Source of the DNA: Ashinkailepas kermadecensis
Lineage: Eukaryota > Arthropoda > Thecostraca > Neolepadidae
Direction: 5' to 3'
DNA: 64,000 nucleotides
Assembly (NCBI GenBank): GCA_034440615.1
Contig: JAOTOM010004315.1
Coordinates: forward strand, 1-64,000
Shown here piece by piece: positions 33,440 through 45,689 of the stretch; the stretch's first letter is position 1; each line of letters begins with the position of its first letter. The notes under the pieces were generated by a model. It saw only the letters and a program-made list of their open reading frames with translations, was not told the origin of the DNA and ran no database searches. The position numbers and the translations under genes are program-made.

Positions 33440-35020
33440 AGCTGGAGCAAACGTGCGTTCCCGTACGATTCAATGTGAAACGTCACCCATGGATGGGATG
33501 GCGTGCATTGGAAATTATTCAAGGAAGAACTCGGGAACGGTAATGCCTCGTTCTGGACAATATCATGATAATAACAGAATAATCGAGAACAATGGACAAG
33601 CTAGTGTCGCAGATGTTAGCGCAACATTGTCTCAATGAGAACCGCATCAAATGACGACGTTGCTATTACAGACCAGGCCAATCGACCCGCCAGGAGCACA
33701 GCCAGGATAGTATGAACTCCAAGGAAGGTGGAAATCCTGACGTCGGGTGATGACGAAATGGGCATTGTGTGGTAGCGTTTCGTAACATTTTTATCGCCTC
33801 TTGGCCGCGCCACTCGAAGTTCCGCTGCTTAGTCCTTCGCTGACGTGGGTCGAGAGACATGACCAGAGTTGACCCGTGTTATTCGCTGCTTGGCGTCTGG
33901 TCGTAAGCTCCATAAAGAAGGAAATTGGGCGAAGGTTTAACACGAGTTAGGCGAAAGGCCGAGCCAAACAGGAATCACGTCTCGCCGGATCTGCCCGTAG
34001 CGCGCGATGCATGTCGAAGAAGAGATCCTGCACACGAACGAGCTATTCGACCAGTCATGGGGGCGACATCCACCGGCTAACTGCCATACACTTTCAGGCG
34101 TTGCGACGTGGCATGACCTCTGCTCCTGTTGACTGCAGTTGTCGGGTCGTGTGCGACACATAGACAGGCATTCAGAGGGCTGATCCGATCTTCAGATGTC
34201 ACCGCCGCACGAGCGCCATCTCACGCCGCGGGAGGCCCGCTGCAGCTCGCCGGCCCGCTCGCCGCGGGTGACGGCGACTCTCACCGGGATTGTCGTCGCT
34301 GCTCGTTAGTTCGCCAGGAGAAGAGACAGAGAGAAAAGGAGCCGTTGTGGAGGTGGCGAAAGTCGGGCAGGAATAATTTTAACGACGTAGCGCACTGCGG
34401 AATTCTGGTCCGCACGAACACACCAAGTGATGGATGCCTGCAGTAGCGTAACGTTTAGCACTCGCGGGAACTGTTCCATTTAGCTATCGTTTGAGCTATT
34501 CTGGAAATGAGAACACAGCTACCCAGCTGATGTTCAGGGAGGTCGAGGTCATTTGAGGTAACCGAGACCTGGTGTGGTGATCGAAGTACACATATCTTTC
34601 TACTATTGCCCGGATTGGAAAGTTTAGGCCATTGTCTGGTTTAGGCAGCCTACGTCCATAGCTATATGCCTATCGCCAGCACCAGCTCAACCAACTATTG
34701 GTTTTCACCAGCTCAACCCATGTAAGCGGACGGCGTCGAGTGCCAGTCCCGGATGGTGCCAGACTTCCTCTCGGGTGACATGGGCTCGAATCAACAAAAT
34801 TGTGACGCTCGATGCTGAATGCAATCGACTTGCATGATCGATGAAATGAAGCTTGAACGCTTCGACGCGAACGTAGACTTTGAAAAGGTTTCCCGCCCCG
34901 GCAGTCGACAACTTCTCAGACGAGTATATTTCTGCCACTATTCACGACTGTCTGCCCCTCTACCACCTTCAAAACTGTACCCATGCCATTTATATATTCA
35001 ATGTTATATTTAACTAAATG
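33440..35020. other. no gene seen
   Basis: Unique sequence. It includes the inverted copy of the palindrome core at 33781-33800 and a GC-richer patch at about 34190-34300. No recognised domain. Confidence 0.4.
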
Positions 35021-35021
35021 T

Positions 35022-35129
35022 GAGCGGGGGAGTGCACGCGATCCTTCCGTAGGGGCGCCTTTTCCCGGCCGAAGGGGCGCCACCTTCCATGGGGGACACA
35101 TTCCTCAGTGCCCCCTGCATCCGCCCCTG
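35022..35129. mobile_element. hAT-like nonautonomous element, copy 2 (right part only)
   Basis: It matches the right half of the 30886 element (GGCGCCTTTTCCCGGCCG, TTCCATGGGGGACAC) and ends ATCCGCCCCTG at 35119-35129. The left end is missing. Confidence 0.75.
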
Positions 35130-36320
35130 ATAAACATAGGGAGTGTTCTCGTATCACCCGGCTGGGACAATGCCTGCCGTTGTTCCCACGAACGTGATCA
35201 GAACATGTCGTGCTGCCATCTGGCCTCTGTGTGTGTGCCTGTCCTGGTACACACATACCTGCTCAGTGCGCTGATCTCGTTTTCCTCCCACAAGGCTGCC
35301 GTGAACTCATCCTCGCGTTGCGAGGCGACTTGCCGCGTCCGTCTCGCCACGGATGACCAGCTGGTCTTTCACAAGCCACAACTGCTTCATCGCCCTCCTC
35401 AAATACGCGAGCCACAAGCCACAATACGCGACTGAAAGGAATTATACTTGGCCGACTCCGCATCAGTCGTACAACACTTATTCGTCTCTTTCTGAGGGAA
35501 AATACGTCACCTTATTCGCGTCTTTAATGCTTTGTATGTACCTCATGTCATTCCCCACTTTAGGAAAGCGAAGATGTAGACCCAATATCGAAAACCGTTC
35601 GTCAACTTTGCGAAGGGAAGCATAATTCCATTTTTCCAGTAAAGCATAATAACGAAACCATGACAACCATGACCCATCCATATATTTTGGGATTCCTCTT
35701 GCTTTCCTAAAAAAATCAAATTAGACATTTTCATAGAAAACATCCCCGCATGACATTTGAATGCCTGCTCTAAGCTCACTAGTGCACAACAAAGCGTACA
35801 ATCGACATAGTGCAGTGACTGCAAGCAATGAAGAATGGGTTTTCCACATTGTTTGGCAAGCACGTGTGGTTTTTTTTTCTCGCCGCCTGACTTTTGGACA
35901 GTGGGTGGTTTCTTGCGAATTTCTAACACAATGCGATTTGTCCACTAGGCGGTTGTGCATGGCTGGAGATCTCGGGGGAGGGGGAGGGATTACAGACCCC
36001 TTCTGACCTTGCTAACGTTAAGTTGTCATTTTCGCAATGCAACTGATGTTCGGACCAGGGCCACTGGTCTGGCGAGAGTTCGCCAGTCTTGCTATTGTGT
36101 CATGCATTTTTTTCCTCTTTCTATTATATGTTCACCGTGAATAAGCCGTGTTGCACACGTCCTCGTGTTCAAGCTTCAACCATTATTTTGCTCCTGGCGC
36201 GGAGGGATCTGCTCATCGCAAACACTGCCCGGACGCTACATGCGCCGGCAAAGTTTCCATCCGGGCGGATAGCGGAAGGCTGCTGCCTCAGCGAAGCGGG
36301 CGAAGACAGGCGGAGCACCT
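35130..36320. other. no gene seen
   Basis: Unique sequence, no recognised domain. Confidence 0.4.
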
Positions 36321-36323
36321 CCT

Positions 36324-36536
36324 GGGAGACCCCACCGCTGCCCGGTATGCCAGCGGAGGTCGTCCTGGGAGACCCACCGCTGCCCGGTATGCCAGCGGAG
36401 GCCGTCCTGGGAGACCCACCGCTGCCCGGTATGCCAGCGGAGGCCGTCCTGGGAGACCCCACCGCTGCCCGGTATGCCAGCGGAGGCCGTCCTGGGAGAC
36501 CCACCGCTGCCTGGTATGCCAGCGGAGGCCGTGGCG
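36324..36536. repeat. 42/43-bp minisatellite, 5 units
   Basis: The unit contains GGAGGCCGTCCTGGGAGACC and CACCGCTGCCCGGTATGCCA. Some units carry an extra C, shifting the frame, so the 14-residue periodic peptides seen in different frames are not one protein. Confidence 0.92.
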
Positions 36537-36539
36537 GTG

Positions 36540-38185
36540 CCGGACCGGCAGCGTGGTCAGGTTCCGGCCGACAGCTGTCGCCTATGACTGTGCACTTCGA
36601 CCCGGACATGGGGTCCGCGACGTGGTGCGCGCGTGCACGCCTGGCGGACCACAATGCACGCTGCACGTGCGTGCCGCGCGTGGACAATGCGTTTGCAAAG
36701 CGAGGTGTCCGCTTCTTCGCTGGAGCGCGGCGCAGCACACGAACTGGCAGTCGAAGCGTGGCCGCGGATTCCACGAGCTGGTCTGCAAGGGACGAATGGG
36801 TTAGCGGCCCTCAGACATATTCGACCCTTGGGCCGTGGGCTGTGCTGATACACTTGCGCGGGTTATGCTGCGACACTCTGCTGCGCTCGCACTGCCCGGG
36901 TTGGGGACACTATGAAGGGCTTCATGTGAGACTTCATGTGACTCTGACTCTGTGAGACTTCATGACTCTGTGAGACTTCATGAGACAGCTCTGGCTCACT
37001 TAATCAACGGCATGGCGACCGTGACCACCGGGCAGAAGCACGCAGTCAACGCAAGGTCAGCGTTGACTTCTCATTACTTAGATTGACACTCGAGTCGAAT
37101 CTAATCACTGTTTCAGAGTAGAACTTTACGGCACTTAACATCAATCACAAGTTCACAATACCTGCACACTCGCCTCATTTACGACTAGCTAGTAGCTACA
37201 CATAGTGCATATATGTTACACTGAACAACCACGCCAGCGCCCCATCTACCGTACACGCAGTGACCCTTCAGTGACCCTGTCGGCATGCAGTACACGCAGT
37301 GACCTTTCAGTGACATCGCTCCCGCCCGAGGGCGGGTCAGACTCTTCGGCGGATCCAGCCGGCTTGTTTGGTGAAGTGGGGTTGGGCGCAAATAGGGCTG
37401 GGGGAGTAAAAAATCACCACAAATGGTTAAGAGGCCCGCAGATTTCGACAGCTTCGTTCCCAAGCGTAATCATAAAACAATATTTTGTCACAAAATGTGT
37501 CTAGAATTTAAGAAAAGGCCTAGCATGTCGAAACGAAATGCTTTAAAATCATGCAGATTGTTGAAGCATGGTACGGCTGGCTGGTCCCCATGGATCCGCT
37601 AGTGGTCAGGACATTGAATCGTTCGGTCCCCCCCCCCACAAGTACATATATTTTAACTAGCTGTAACGTAGTTTGACATTTGGTATCGCTGTACTTTTGT
37701 AGAGTGCATTTGGAGCCCTTAATGGTCCATATTAAATGATTATGCCTCGGTCTTTTGTCGCGATAGACCTTGATTTCGGACAGGAAGCATTTTCAAGAGT
37801 ACCATGCACTGGCGTTCGTTGTTTAAAAAAAACTAGGAACGCACTGAACATTGCTCCCATTCCCACATACAGGTGGTGCCGAATAATAATACAAATGTGT
37901 ACTCAAAATAAAACTGAAATTACAAAAAGCCCTGCGTAACTCGATAGCTCTGATTTGAACCACTCGACGCTGTCCCACAAACGCATCGAAGACATATATG
38001 CATATATGATCATACTTCAGCAGAAAGTGACACACAAATTGACACCCATTTTTTGTTGCAGTCATAGAACACCGGAAATACATCCGGCTTATGTTGCTGA
38101 ACACATCAACAATGGACTGTTATAGAAACAACGTAATAGTCGAATGTGTCGAAGTCATTGCCATCGTAAGACTGTATCCAGACCT
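36540..38185. other. no gene seen
   Basis: A GC-richer segment is followed by AT-rich DNA. A short GAGACTTCATG repeat lies at about 36920-36985, and TACACGCAGTGACC occurs twice near 37250-37310. No recognised domain. Confidence 0.4.
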
Positions 38186-38188
38186 ATC

Positions 38189-38615
38189 AAGCAGGTACCC
38201 AAGGCAGCTTGAGACGCAATACCAGTGTCAAAAGAGTTGCATCAATATCAAGCAGGTACCCAAGGCAGCTTGAGACGCAATACTAGTGTCGAAAGGGTGG
38301 CATCAATATCAAGCAGGTACCCAAGGCAGCTTGAGACGCAATACTAGTGTCGAAAGGGTGGCATCAATATCAAGCAGGTACCCAAGGCAGCTTGAGACGC
38401 AATACTAGTGTCGAAAGGGTGGCATCAATATCAAGCAGGTACCCAAGGCAGCTTGAGACGCAATACTAATGTCAAAAGAGTCGCATCAATAACAAGCATG
38501 TACCGAAGCAAACTTGAGACTTAATTAATACAAGTGTAAAAAGAGTGGAGTCAATATCAAGGATGTACGTATGGCAGCTTGAGGCGCAATACTACTGTCA
38601 AAATAGTGGCTTCGT
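38189..38615. repeat. 61-bp minisatellite, about 7 units
   Basis: Units start at 38189, 38250, 38311, 38372 and 38433 (AAGCAGGTACCCAAGGCAGC...); the last two are diverged. Middle units are nearly identical. Confidence 0.95.
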
Positions 38616-38629
38616 GCATGGGTGTAGGA

Positions 38630-38749
38630 CAGGGGCGAGTCCAGGAATTTCACAGGGGCACATTTCATCGCAGGGGTTTTTCTGGTCAGAGGGGCGCCGC
38701 TTTTCCATGGGGTAGACACATTTCCCAGCGACTCGCTGTACCGTCCCTG
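38630..38749. mobile_element. hAT-like nonautonomous element, copy 3, 120 bp
   Basis: It starts CAGGGGCGAGTCCAGG and ends CCGTCCCTG, with internal GGGGCGCCGCTTTTCCATGG as in copy 1. Flanks GTGTAGGA and GCGTAAGA agree at 6 of 8 bases, a plausible decayed duplication. It inserted beside the end of the 61-bp array. Confidence 0.7.
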
Positions 38750-38754
38750 GCGTA

Positions 38755-39830
38755 AGAGCAGTCCAAAAATGGTGGGGGGGGGGGCAGGCCCAGATTTGTC
38801 TAATTATTTCAAGTCAACGTCACAGGGTTACTGATTAAGATCGAAGGAAATTGTGCAGGTGGGGACATGCCCCCCTTCCAGAGATTAAACCCATGGCATG
38901 AGGTGTCCTGTGGTTTGAAGCGCCACAATTTCAACACGTTGGCCGTCGTGTGGTTCCTGGAGCAATCCATTGTCAATATAGCAACAATGGAAACATTATA
39001 TATTTCCGGCACTCTATGACATCAAATATATGCCAGTGTTCGAGCTACACTGTGCTGAGCAGTGCGGATATGTGGATGCACTACTGTCATTCGGCCTGTT
39101 TACGGAAATGTGCGGAACGTCTTACATTAGAACTCGTGATTTGCGAAAGCTTGCTTACATGATTGGTGGATTGCCTTTATTTTGGGGCATGCATGTTTGA
39201 GAATCGGAGCCACATTTGTGTGACAATGACAGCGATGTTCAATGTGTATCCTTGATCACGGCGACCGACTAAAACCTGTGTGTACCGTGGCACCACTGAA
39301 AATGAATCCTGACCGAGAACTGAGGGCGTAGTTTTAATATATAGCTCAGGACTTCAAAGGACTTATCTTGGCTAAATGAAAGACGAAGAGTTGGCGTGTT
39401 GATTTTCATCATAACGAGAATACGGAATAATACAACGAAGAATGGCTCTTAGATGCTCCTGGGTTTTAGTCGGTTCATCATAACGAGAATACGGAAGTAG
39501 ATAAAGGCATTTCCTCGTCATATCAACAAAAACTTCACACGCTAGACTAACACAGTTCTTGTAGATATAATCAGCAGCTCAATTAACCATTGAGTACCTG
39601 AATGACTGTCCCAATTACAAATTCCTGGCGTTGCATGCAAAGAACATCCTCAAAACCGCTTTCCGTCCTTGGTCCCCACCCAAACGTGATCTAACACAAC
39701 TGCACGTGTCTTGTCTGTGTCGCATATTGCAGACTCAGGCGTGCAAAGACCGCAATGTCTGCTGTAATCACCTAAATCTTATTGCTAATGATGTTTAATG
39801 GATGGTGTGTAAACCCCAATCAGTCCAGCC
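38755..39830. other. no gene seen
   Basis: A G-run near 38776. CATCATAACGAGAATACGGA is duplicated at about 39406 and 39476. No recognised domain. Confidence 0.4.
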
Positions 39831-40400
39831 CGTGCACGCACCTCGCGGCCAACATTCCCAGCCCGAGCGCCATGCCCCAGCTGATGTCGGCCATGTCCTG
39901 CTGGCCGGGGCAGGTCGCGTGCATGGCACCAGATCAGCATCAGCCAGATCGCGGCGCCTGAGCGCATCACTCACCGCCGGCCGATCTCGCCGCAAACAAG
40001 CCGCAGCTGGTGATGCCAACCTCACCGCCCACCCATCCACCGGCAACGCCGGCACGGGCCGGCCGGCGTCGGTTTCGGGGCTCGGCGAACCCTGCCAGCG
40101 GCACGTGCTCGGGTCAGAGGTCGGACTGGACCACCCGGTGTCGAGTGTGTGGCGGTCGCCTCCGGCCACCGGTCTCCGTCGCCGAAGACATTGGCTGGCA
40201 TCACTATTCTGATCAGAGTTGACATCGGAGAAGAATGCGGCAGCCGGACGAGCGCCGGTTCCCACGGTGAGGCCGAGTCGGCGGGCGCGATGTGTCATGG
40301 CTGCATTGGCGGGCCTGGTCAGTCCGCGCAAATATCGGCGGCGTACAGTGCAGAGTCCGAAACGGCACACAGCACCGCGGCACGCTGCATGGTGACACAG
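39830..40400. other. GC-rich island
   Basis: A CpG-dense segment with open frames on both strands (up to 202 codons on the minus strand) that show no recognised domain. Possible promoter island. Confidence 0.45.
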
Positions 40401-41210
40401 CACGCAAGCATGCAGTTGCGGTTTGCTGGGTATCTGGTGTCAGACAAATGAATCGCATTTAGTGGTGTTTTAGTCATGACACCAAAGCGCATGCATAGTG
40501 AAGAATATGTGGTTCATCATGAATGCAACAACCATTTAATTAACGTGACACTCACATTCGGGCAACTGCAAACCAGTGTAAAGCTCAACGATTCGCTAGA
40601 GCCTGCTATAAACGAAGCCAGGTGCATCCTACTTATTTGCAAGCCTTCAATGAAGTACTTAAGGAAAACTACTGAATGGCACACAAGAAAATGTTCAAAA
40701 TAAAAGATCATGCGATTCAACCGATGTTCACGTGAACTGTGCAAGTCCCTGGCAACTGATGGCAAGACGTCTGCATATTACATGCTTCTCGATCTAGGAA
40801 GTCTCATTCTAATCTCGGACAGAATCGAAACCCACCACATTTGACCTTATTCTCGGGTATTATCCAAAAGAGTAGACTGTGCAAATTCGCCTATATTTGG
40901 GGATGCTCCTTCGTCATGCATTACGGCTGAAAAATAGAGCACAGGAGATACCGAGGGCACCACATTAATTTCCCCTAAAAAGCTCAGTGCCAACAAAGCA
41001 AATCGGCTGAATCGGGAAAGAACTACGAGCTTGAAGACAAACATAAGATATTCTAATTACATTGTGGAGGACGGCATATGCTAGATAGTGGTGAGGTGAG
41101 GAGGGGAAGGGTGCTAAGAGGAATGCTGGGCCACAGAGGTCGTTTGTGCCGCCTTTAAAACGAGTGGGATTTGCAAGCAAGTTTAAGGCATGTGTACATG
41201 TACGTTAAAA

Positions 41211-41280
<70 letters not shown>

Positions 41281-42565
41281 TTAGCATACGCCTGTCTCCA
41301 CAAGGTACATATATTCTAGGCTACTTATGCTTATCTCCAAACTCGTTGTTATTTCTCGGTTTCACCACGCTTTCCTTTTCTGGCTATGGGTTGTTAAGAT
41401 AAATACAAATGATGCATTCGACATCCCCTGTGCTCTATGTCAACCGCAATGCTTCACGAAGGATCGCATCCGAATATAAGCAAGTTTGCACAGCTTACTT
41501 TTTGTTAAATAATACTCGAGGTTAAGGTCAAATATAGTGAAGCCTAAGTTCCATCTGACGATTCAATATCGACTTCGCCGAAGCACTGAGCAAATTATGT
41601 AATGGAAACTCCGTGCAGCCGTCGGATTAGGGGCCGCATGCAGCATGCAATGCATGACACGGACAATGTGACGCCGGCCTGACGGGCTGGCGACGGAATG
41701 TGTCAGGACAGCCGTCTGCGGTCTGCAGTGTGAGATCAACACCGAGAATGCGCCAGGTACTCCCCGTGATGATTAGGTCACTGGCACCTGGCGATTTTTC
41801 TTCTGGTGCACGAGAAAAACTGCACGCTCCATGAAGCGTGGCGAGCATGCATGTGCTTGGTGACAGCGTTGGCATGGTCAGGGGGTTAGAGGTGCGGCCG
41901 AACCACATCATTAGCAGGAATACTGTTGGTTTATTTCACAGAAATTATCGCCGCCCAACGAATCGTCGGCAGATGCGTACAATCAGTACATCGTCATATA
42001 CATATCTGTGGAACCGTCATGAAAATCAGGTGTGGCAGTAATTGTGAAAATTGTTTGCATCGCACATTCCGTGCCTAAATATAACGCTTCATATGGCGTA
42101 GGCATGATCACGGTAGTGTTCCACTACGCATCTAGCACCTCATAGACCCACTGGACTAAAAACATGCATGATCTTATTCATTATTATTCATCATTTAAGT
42201 GGGACATCCAACAATACGGAAATTGTCCGGAGGCATCAGACTTGTTGGCATGCATTTCTAAACACCCCAGCACATATCGTACTGCTTTCATGTTCTGGTC
42301 TGCCTACTCAGCAGATGCTATTATTTAGTGCACGAGACGTGCTGTATATGTACGCGCTGCCGACCAGTAATCCGGAATGTGATTTAAGAAAACATATTCG
42401 TAGGTCCTCAACCAACCAACCAAGTTGTGTGGATACGAAGCAGCAGCGCCACCATAGCGCATAATTAATGTGCCGTTCATCACAAACCATTCATCGCACT
42501 CAGGCATTAGTTGTTCTTCTCTTTTCTGCTTCTCGGCTTAGGTAGCCATTGCGGTTAAGATGCCC
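40400..42565. other. no gene seen; (TA)n at 41212-41276
   Basis: AT-rich unique sequence with one pure TA array of about 65 bp. No recognised domain. Confidence 0.5.
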
Positions 42566-42566
42566 A

Positions 42567-42681
42567 CTACAAGAAGCCGGATACAAGAGGCCGGATACAA
42601 GAGGCCGGATACAAGTAGCCGGATACAAGAAGCCCGATACAAGAAGCCCGATACAAGAAGCCCGATACAAGAAGCCCGATA
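42567..42681. repeat. 14-bp minisatellite, about 8 units
   Basis: ACAAGAGGCCGGAT and ACAAGAAGCCCGAT units follow one another, the second type forming a homogeneous block on the right. Confidence 0.9.
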
Positions 42682-42699
42682 GAACGATGGAGAAACCCT

Positions 42700-42985
42700 C
42701 AAGCCTGCCGCGATCGACGCGGCGCGTGCTCCATCTCAACGGAGGCGCGACGGCGACAGACGCGACGCGGCGGCGACAGATGCGGCGTGACGCCGACGTC
42801 CGGTGGCGCAGGTCATGTGACGTGTGGCGCGCCTGCCACACCTCGCTGCACCGACACCTCCCGGCGCGGCGACGGGCGGGCTCGGGCCGGTCTGACACCA
42901 CCGGTGACGTCACATCTGACGCTAGATGTGACGTCACACTGTGGCGCCAGATGTGACGCAGAGCCGACGCTGCATGAGTGACGTC
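42700..42985. other. GC-rich island with three TGACGTCA sites
   Basis: CRE palindromes occur at about 42904, 42930 and 42979 within a GC-rich, CpG-dense segment that also contains repeated GCGACAGA/GCGGCG words. It resembles the 14.4-kb array in motif but is not a regular tandem. Confidence 0.5.
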
Positions 42986-42989
42986 ACAG

Positions 42990-44630
42990 GGGCAAGCCAC
43001 CAGGGGTGGTGCCATGGAGCGGTTGGTCTGCGACGATGGCCTCCCGGAGGCTGGACATCAGAAGTCCAGCCATGAATTGAGTTCTAGTTGCATCCCGTGA
43101 TAGGTGTGCTTCATACTGTAACGGTGTTAGCTTCGGCCTGCAATAGTGTATTCTCCGTCCTGTAATAATGTGTGCTCCGTCCTGCAACAGTGTGCTCTGG
43201 AATGCGACCCTCATAGCCAGAGCCTTCGTAGTTGTCGAGTGGACTCTGGCATCATGATCGGGGAGCGGCCGAACGTCACGGGTCGTGTCCCAACTGGCCG
43301 AAGTGGTCGAATTTCACCCGGCCGAAACAAGCGGTGTGGTCGCCACCATCGCCTATTCGGTCCTCACGCCACGTGTTTACAGAGCAGCTCGATCTCGGAC
43401 AACCAGGAGAAAGTGCCACGGAGAGGAAAATATCGTCCGTGGGCGGACTGTAATCCTTGCTGCACTGGCATATTATCCGGTGTCTCTGAACTAATCCGCT
43501 GTCGATGAGCAGAAATGCCTTAATGCTCGGTTATGATTAGTCACTGGAGAAAACGATGACCGGCTCCGCGGACTATTGGCGCACTGAAGTGAGTTTGCAA
43601 TCCCTTCTTTACTCAGCTACGATCGGATTAATGCTAGGAATAGCCAGCGACAGCGTTATTTAATTATATCTTGCGGAGGAGCAACGCAAACTAAACTCTA
43701 TCAAAACCGTCCCAACCATCTGGGAGATGGTCAAATCAAAAAGGTCCCCGCCTTCCCCCGAATCTCTTTAACAAAGTGACACCCACGGTCGCAGCTGCAC
43801 TGCGAACCGCAAGCCGCGCTGCCCTCCACTGTCACATGCTCGAGTGATTTGGTCATGTGTCGGGCGCACGGACCAACAAAATGAAATGGACCTTCAGCCG
43901 TCTGCTAGTCGCATCGATCGACGGATCTTCGTCAGATGGAGCCGGGGCGGCGGCGGCGGCGGCGGCGGCGGCGGCCGTTTTCCGCGAAGAGTCGCCGGCC
44001 GAGCGGCTGGGCGGTCAGAGCAGACGGAAGCTGACGCGGCCAGGGGCGCCGAGGCCCGTACAGGGGCGTCCCAGCCAGCCTCGGCGAGATCGGGACAGGC
44101 CATGCCGGGGCCTCCGCCGGCCCGAGCCGAGGCTGACGACTGGGTGGCGAGAGAGCCGGCCGAACATTCAGGCCACCGAGTCAATTAGGAGAGGAGATGA
44201 AGTTTTCGGCCGCTTCGACCGCCACCCACGAATTAGTTACCTGCTGAAGCCTCACCAACGCTCTTCATTATATTTTGGAATTGGCTATAGAGTGGCGTGA
44301 TCAAGCGGAGACTCGGCTGGCCTTCAGGAGGTGGTTTTCTTGGTGAGTTTCAGTTTCAGTTGAGTTTCAGTTCGCCCATCATAAAAGGGCGACCAAAGCA
44401 TATTGCTAAGCAGCGCCTACATCTCTAATTGCACAAATGGGTCCACTCATCCTTTTGATTCTCCCTTGTATAACCTTTCTCCCCCTTGTGACAACCTAGC
44501 TAAAGTTGTGACTCCATCCATGAGATGGCAGCAAGAGGCGAAGTGACGAAGAAGTCGTGATATGTCAGCCCATGACCACCTCGACCAGACCAGGTGACCT
44601 GCAGACCAGATGACCTGCATACTAGATGAC
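42990..44630. other. no gene seen; (GGC)n and GC-rich patch at 43944-44190
   Basis: A (GGC)n run lies at about 43944-43976 within a GC-rich patch. An upstream segment carries TCCGTCCTG(C/T)AA repeats near 43150-43195. No recognised domain. Confidence 0.4.
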
Positions 44631-44638
44631 CTGCAGAC

Positions 44639-45009
44639 ATAGGCGCACCGGAGGGGGGGCCAGGGGGCCCGGCCCCCCCCGCCATGAGACCAAAGTGCTT
44701 TCCAAGTTCTTTGACCGAAAAGTGCCCTCTTGGCCGGAATGTCCCAAATTTAGCCCAAAAATTACCTGCCTTATGTGCCCCGCCTGTGCCAAAGGTGCCC
44801 TTTGGGCCCAAAACTGCCCTTTTGGCCTAAAAATGACATTCCCGGTTCATTCCCGGAAAATTCACGCCACCCCCCCCCGGTCAGCAAACCTTCCAGTGTG
44901 CCCCGGGCCGCAAAGTGCCCTTTTGGAGCCGGTCAAGTGCCCTTTTGGAGCCGGCCAAATGCCCTTTTCGGTCCGCCCCCCCATGGAAAAATCCTGGGTG
45001 CGCGCCTGC
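44639..45009. mobile_element. second type of hAT-like nonautonomous element, 371 bp
   Basis: The ends ATAGGCGCACC and GGTGCGCGCCTGC are imperfect inverted repeats. CTGCAGAC lies at 44631-44638 and 45010-45017 as an 8-bp direct repeat. The flanks are a 16-bp GACCTGCAGACCAGAT minisatellite, so the match could also come from that repeat. Inside, AAGTGCCCTTTTGG-like units recur five or six times and long C/G runs are present. No transposase. Confidence 0.65.
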
Positions 45010-45029
45010 CTGCAGACCAGATGACCTGC

Positions 45030-45680
45030 AGACCAGAGCCACCCGAACACCAAGTCACACGCCCCACCGGACGCGTTGCACAACATACTGCCGGAGCCGG
45101 GCTGCCGAGACACCAGCCGCCAGGGCCCCTAGCAACCGCGACACCTTTGACCTTTGCCTCCGGCGCGGTGACGAAGCGCGCGCGTCGGCCCGGCGGCTGC
45201 CCGCAGCACGCCGCGCGTGACCTGCGCGGCGCCGTCTGATGGTCGAATCACACTCGGCCACGGCCGCGGCTCGCTGTTTACGACCCGACTTTGTCACGGC
45301 GCACACTGCGCTCGTCCGGGCCGGACAAAGCCGGCGGCTCGACGGCCACTCCGGGCCGTTTTGTTCCCGGGCCGGCCGTCGGTCGGCCCGTTTGCCCGGC
45401 GACAGGGCCGCGCCCCCGTTGTGACGGCCACCGCCGGCCAATTCAAAAACGGGCAATTACGTGTCGGCAGTTTTATCGCTGGCTGACCGTCGGAGGGACG
45501 CCCGCGGATGCGACATCGGCCCATCGGCCCCGCCGACGACCTGGCCGGCATACTAATGGACCAGTCGAGCGCCTTCTCACCAGCCCTCGGCCCGGCCCGG
45601 CCCGGGCCGGCCCGGCCCAGCTCGCCTATGTCGCAGCCGCCTTCCGAGCTCAGTCAAAACACAGACTCCTCGGCTGAAGA
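45030..45680. other. GC-rich CpG island
   Basis: A strongly GC-rich segment with GGCCCGGCCCGG runs at about 45585-45620. Open frames on both strands lack a recognised domain. Possible promoter. Confidence 0.5.
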
Positions 45681-45689
45681 TGCCGACGC

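Noticed and set aside
44630..45020. Protein-coding gene rich in CPFG/PLGP words
   Set aside because: The frame lies within a MITE-like element and its periodicity comes from AAGTGCCCTTTTGG units.
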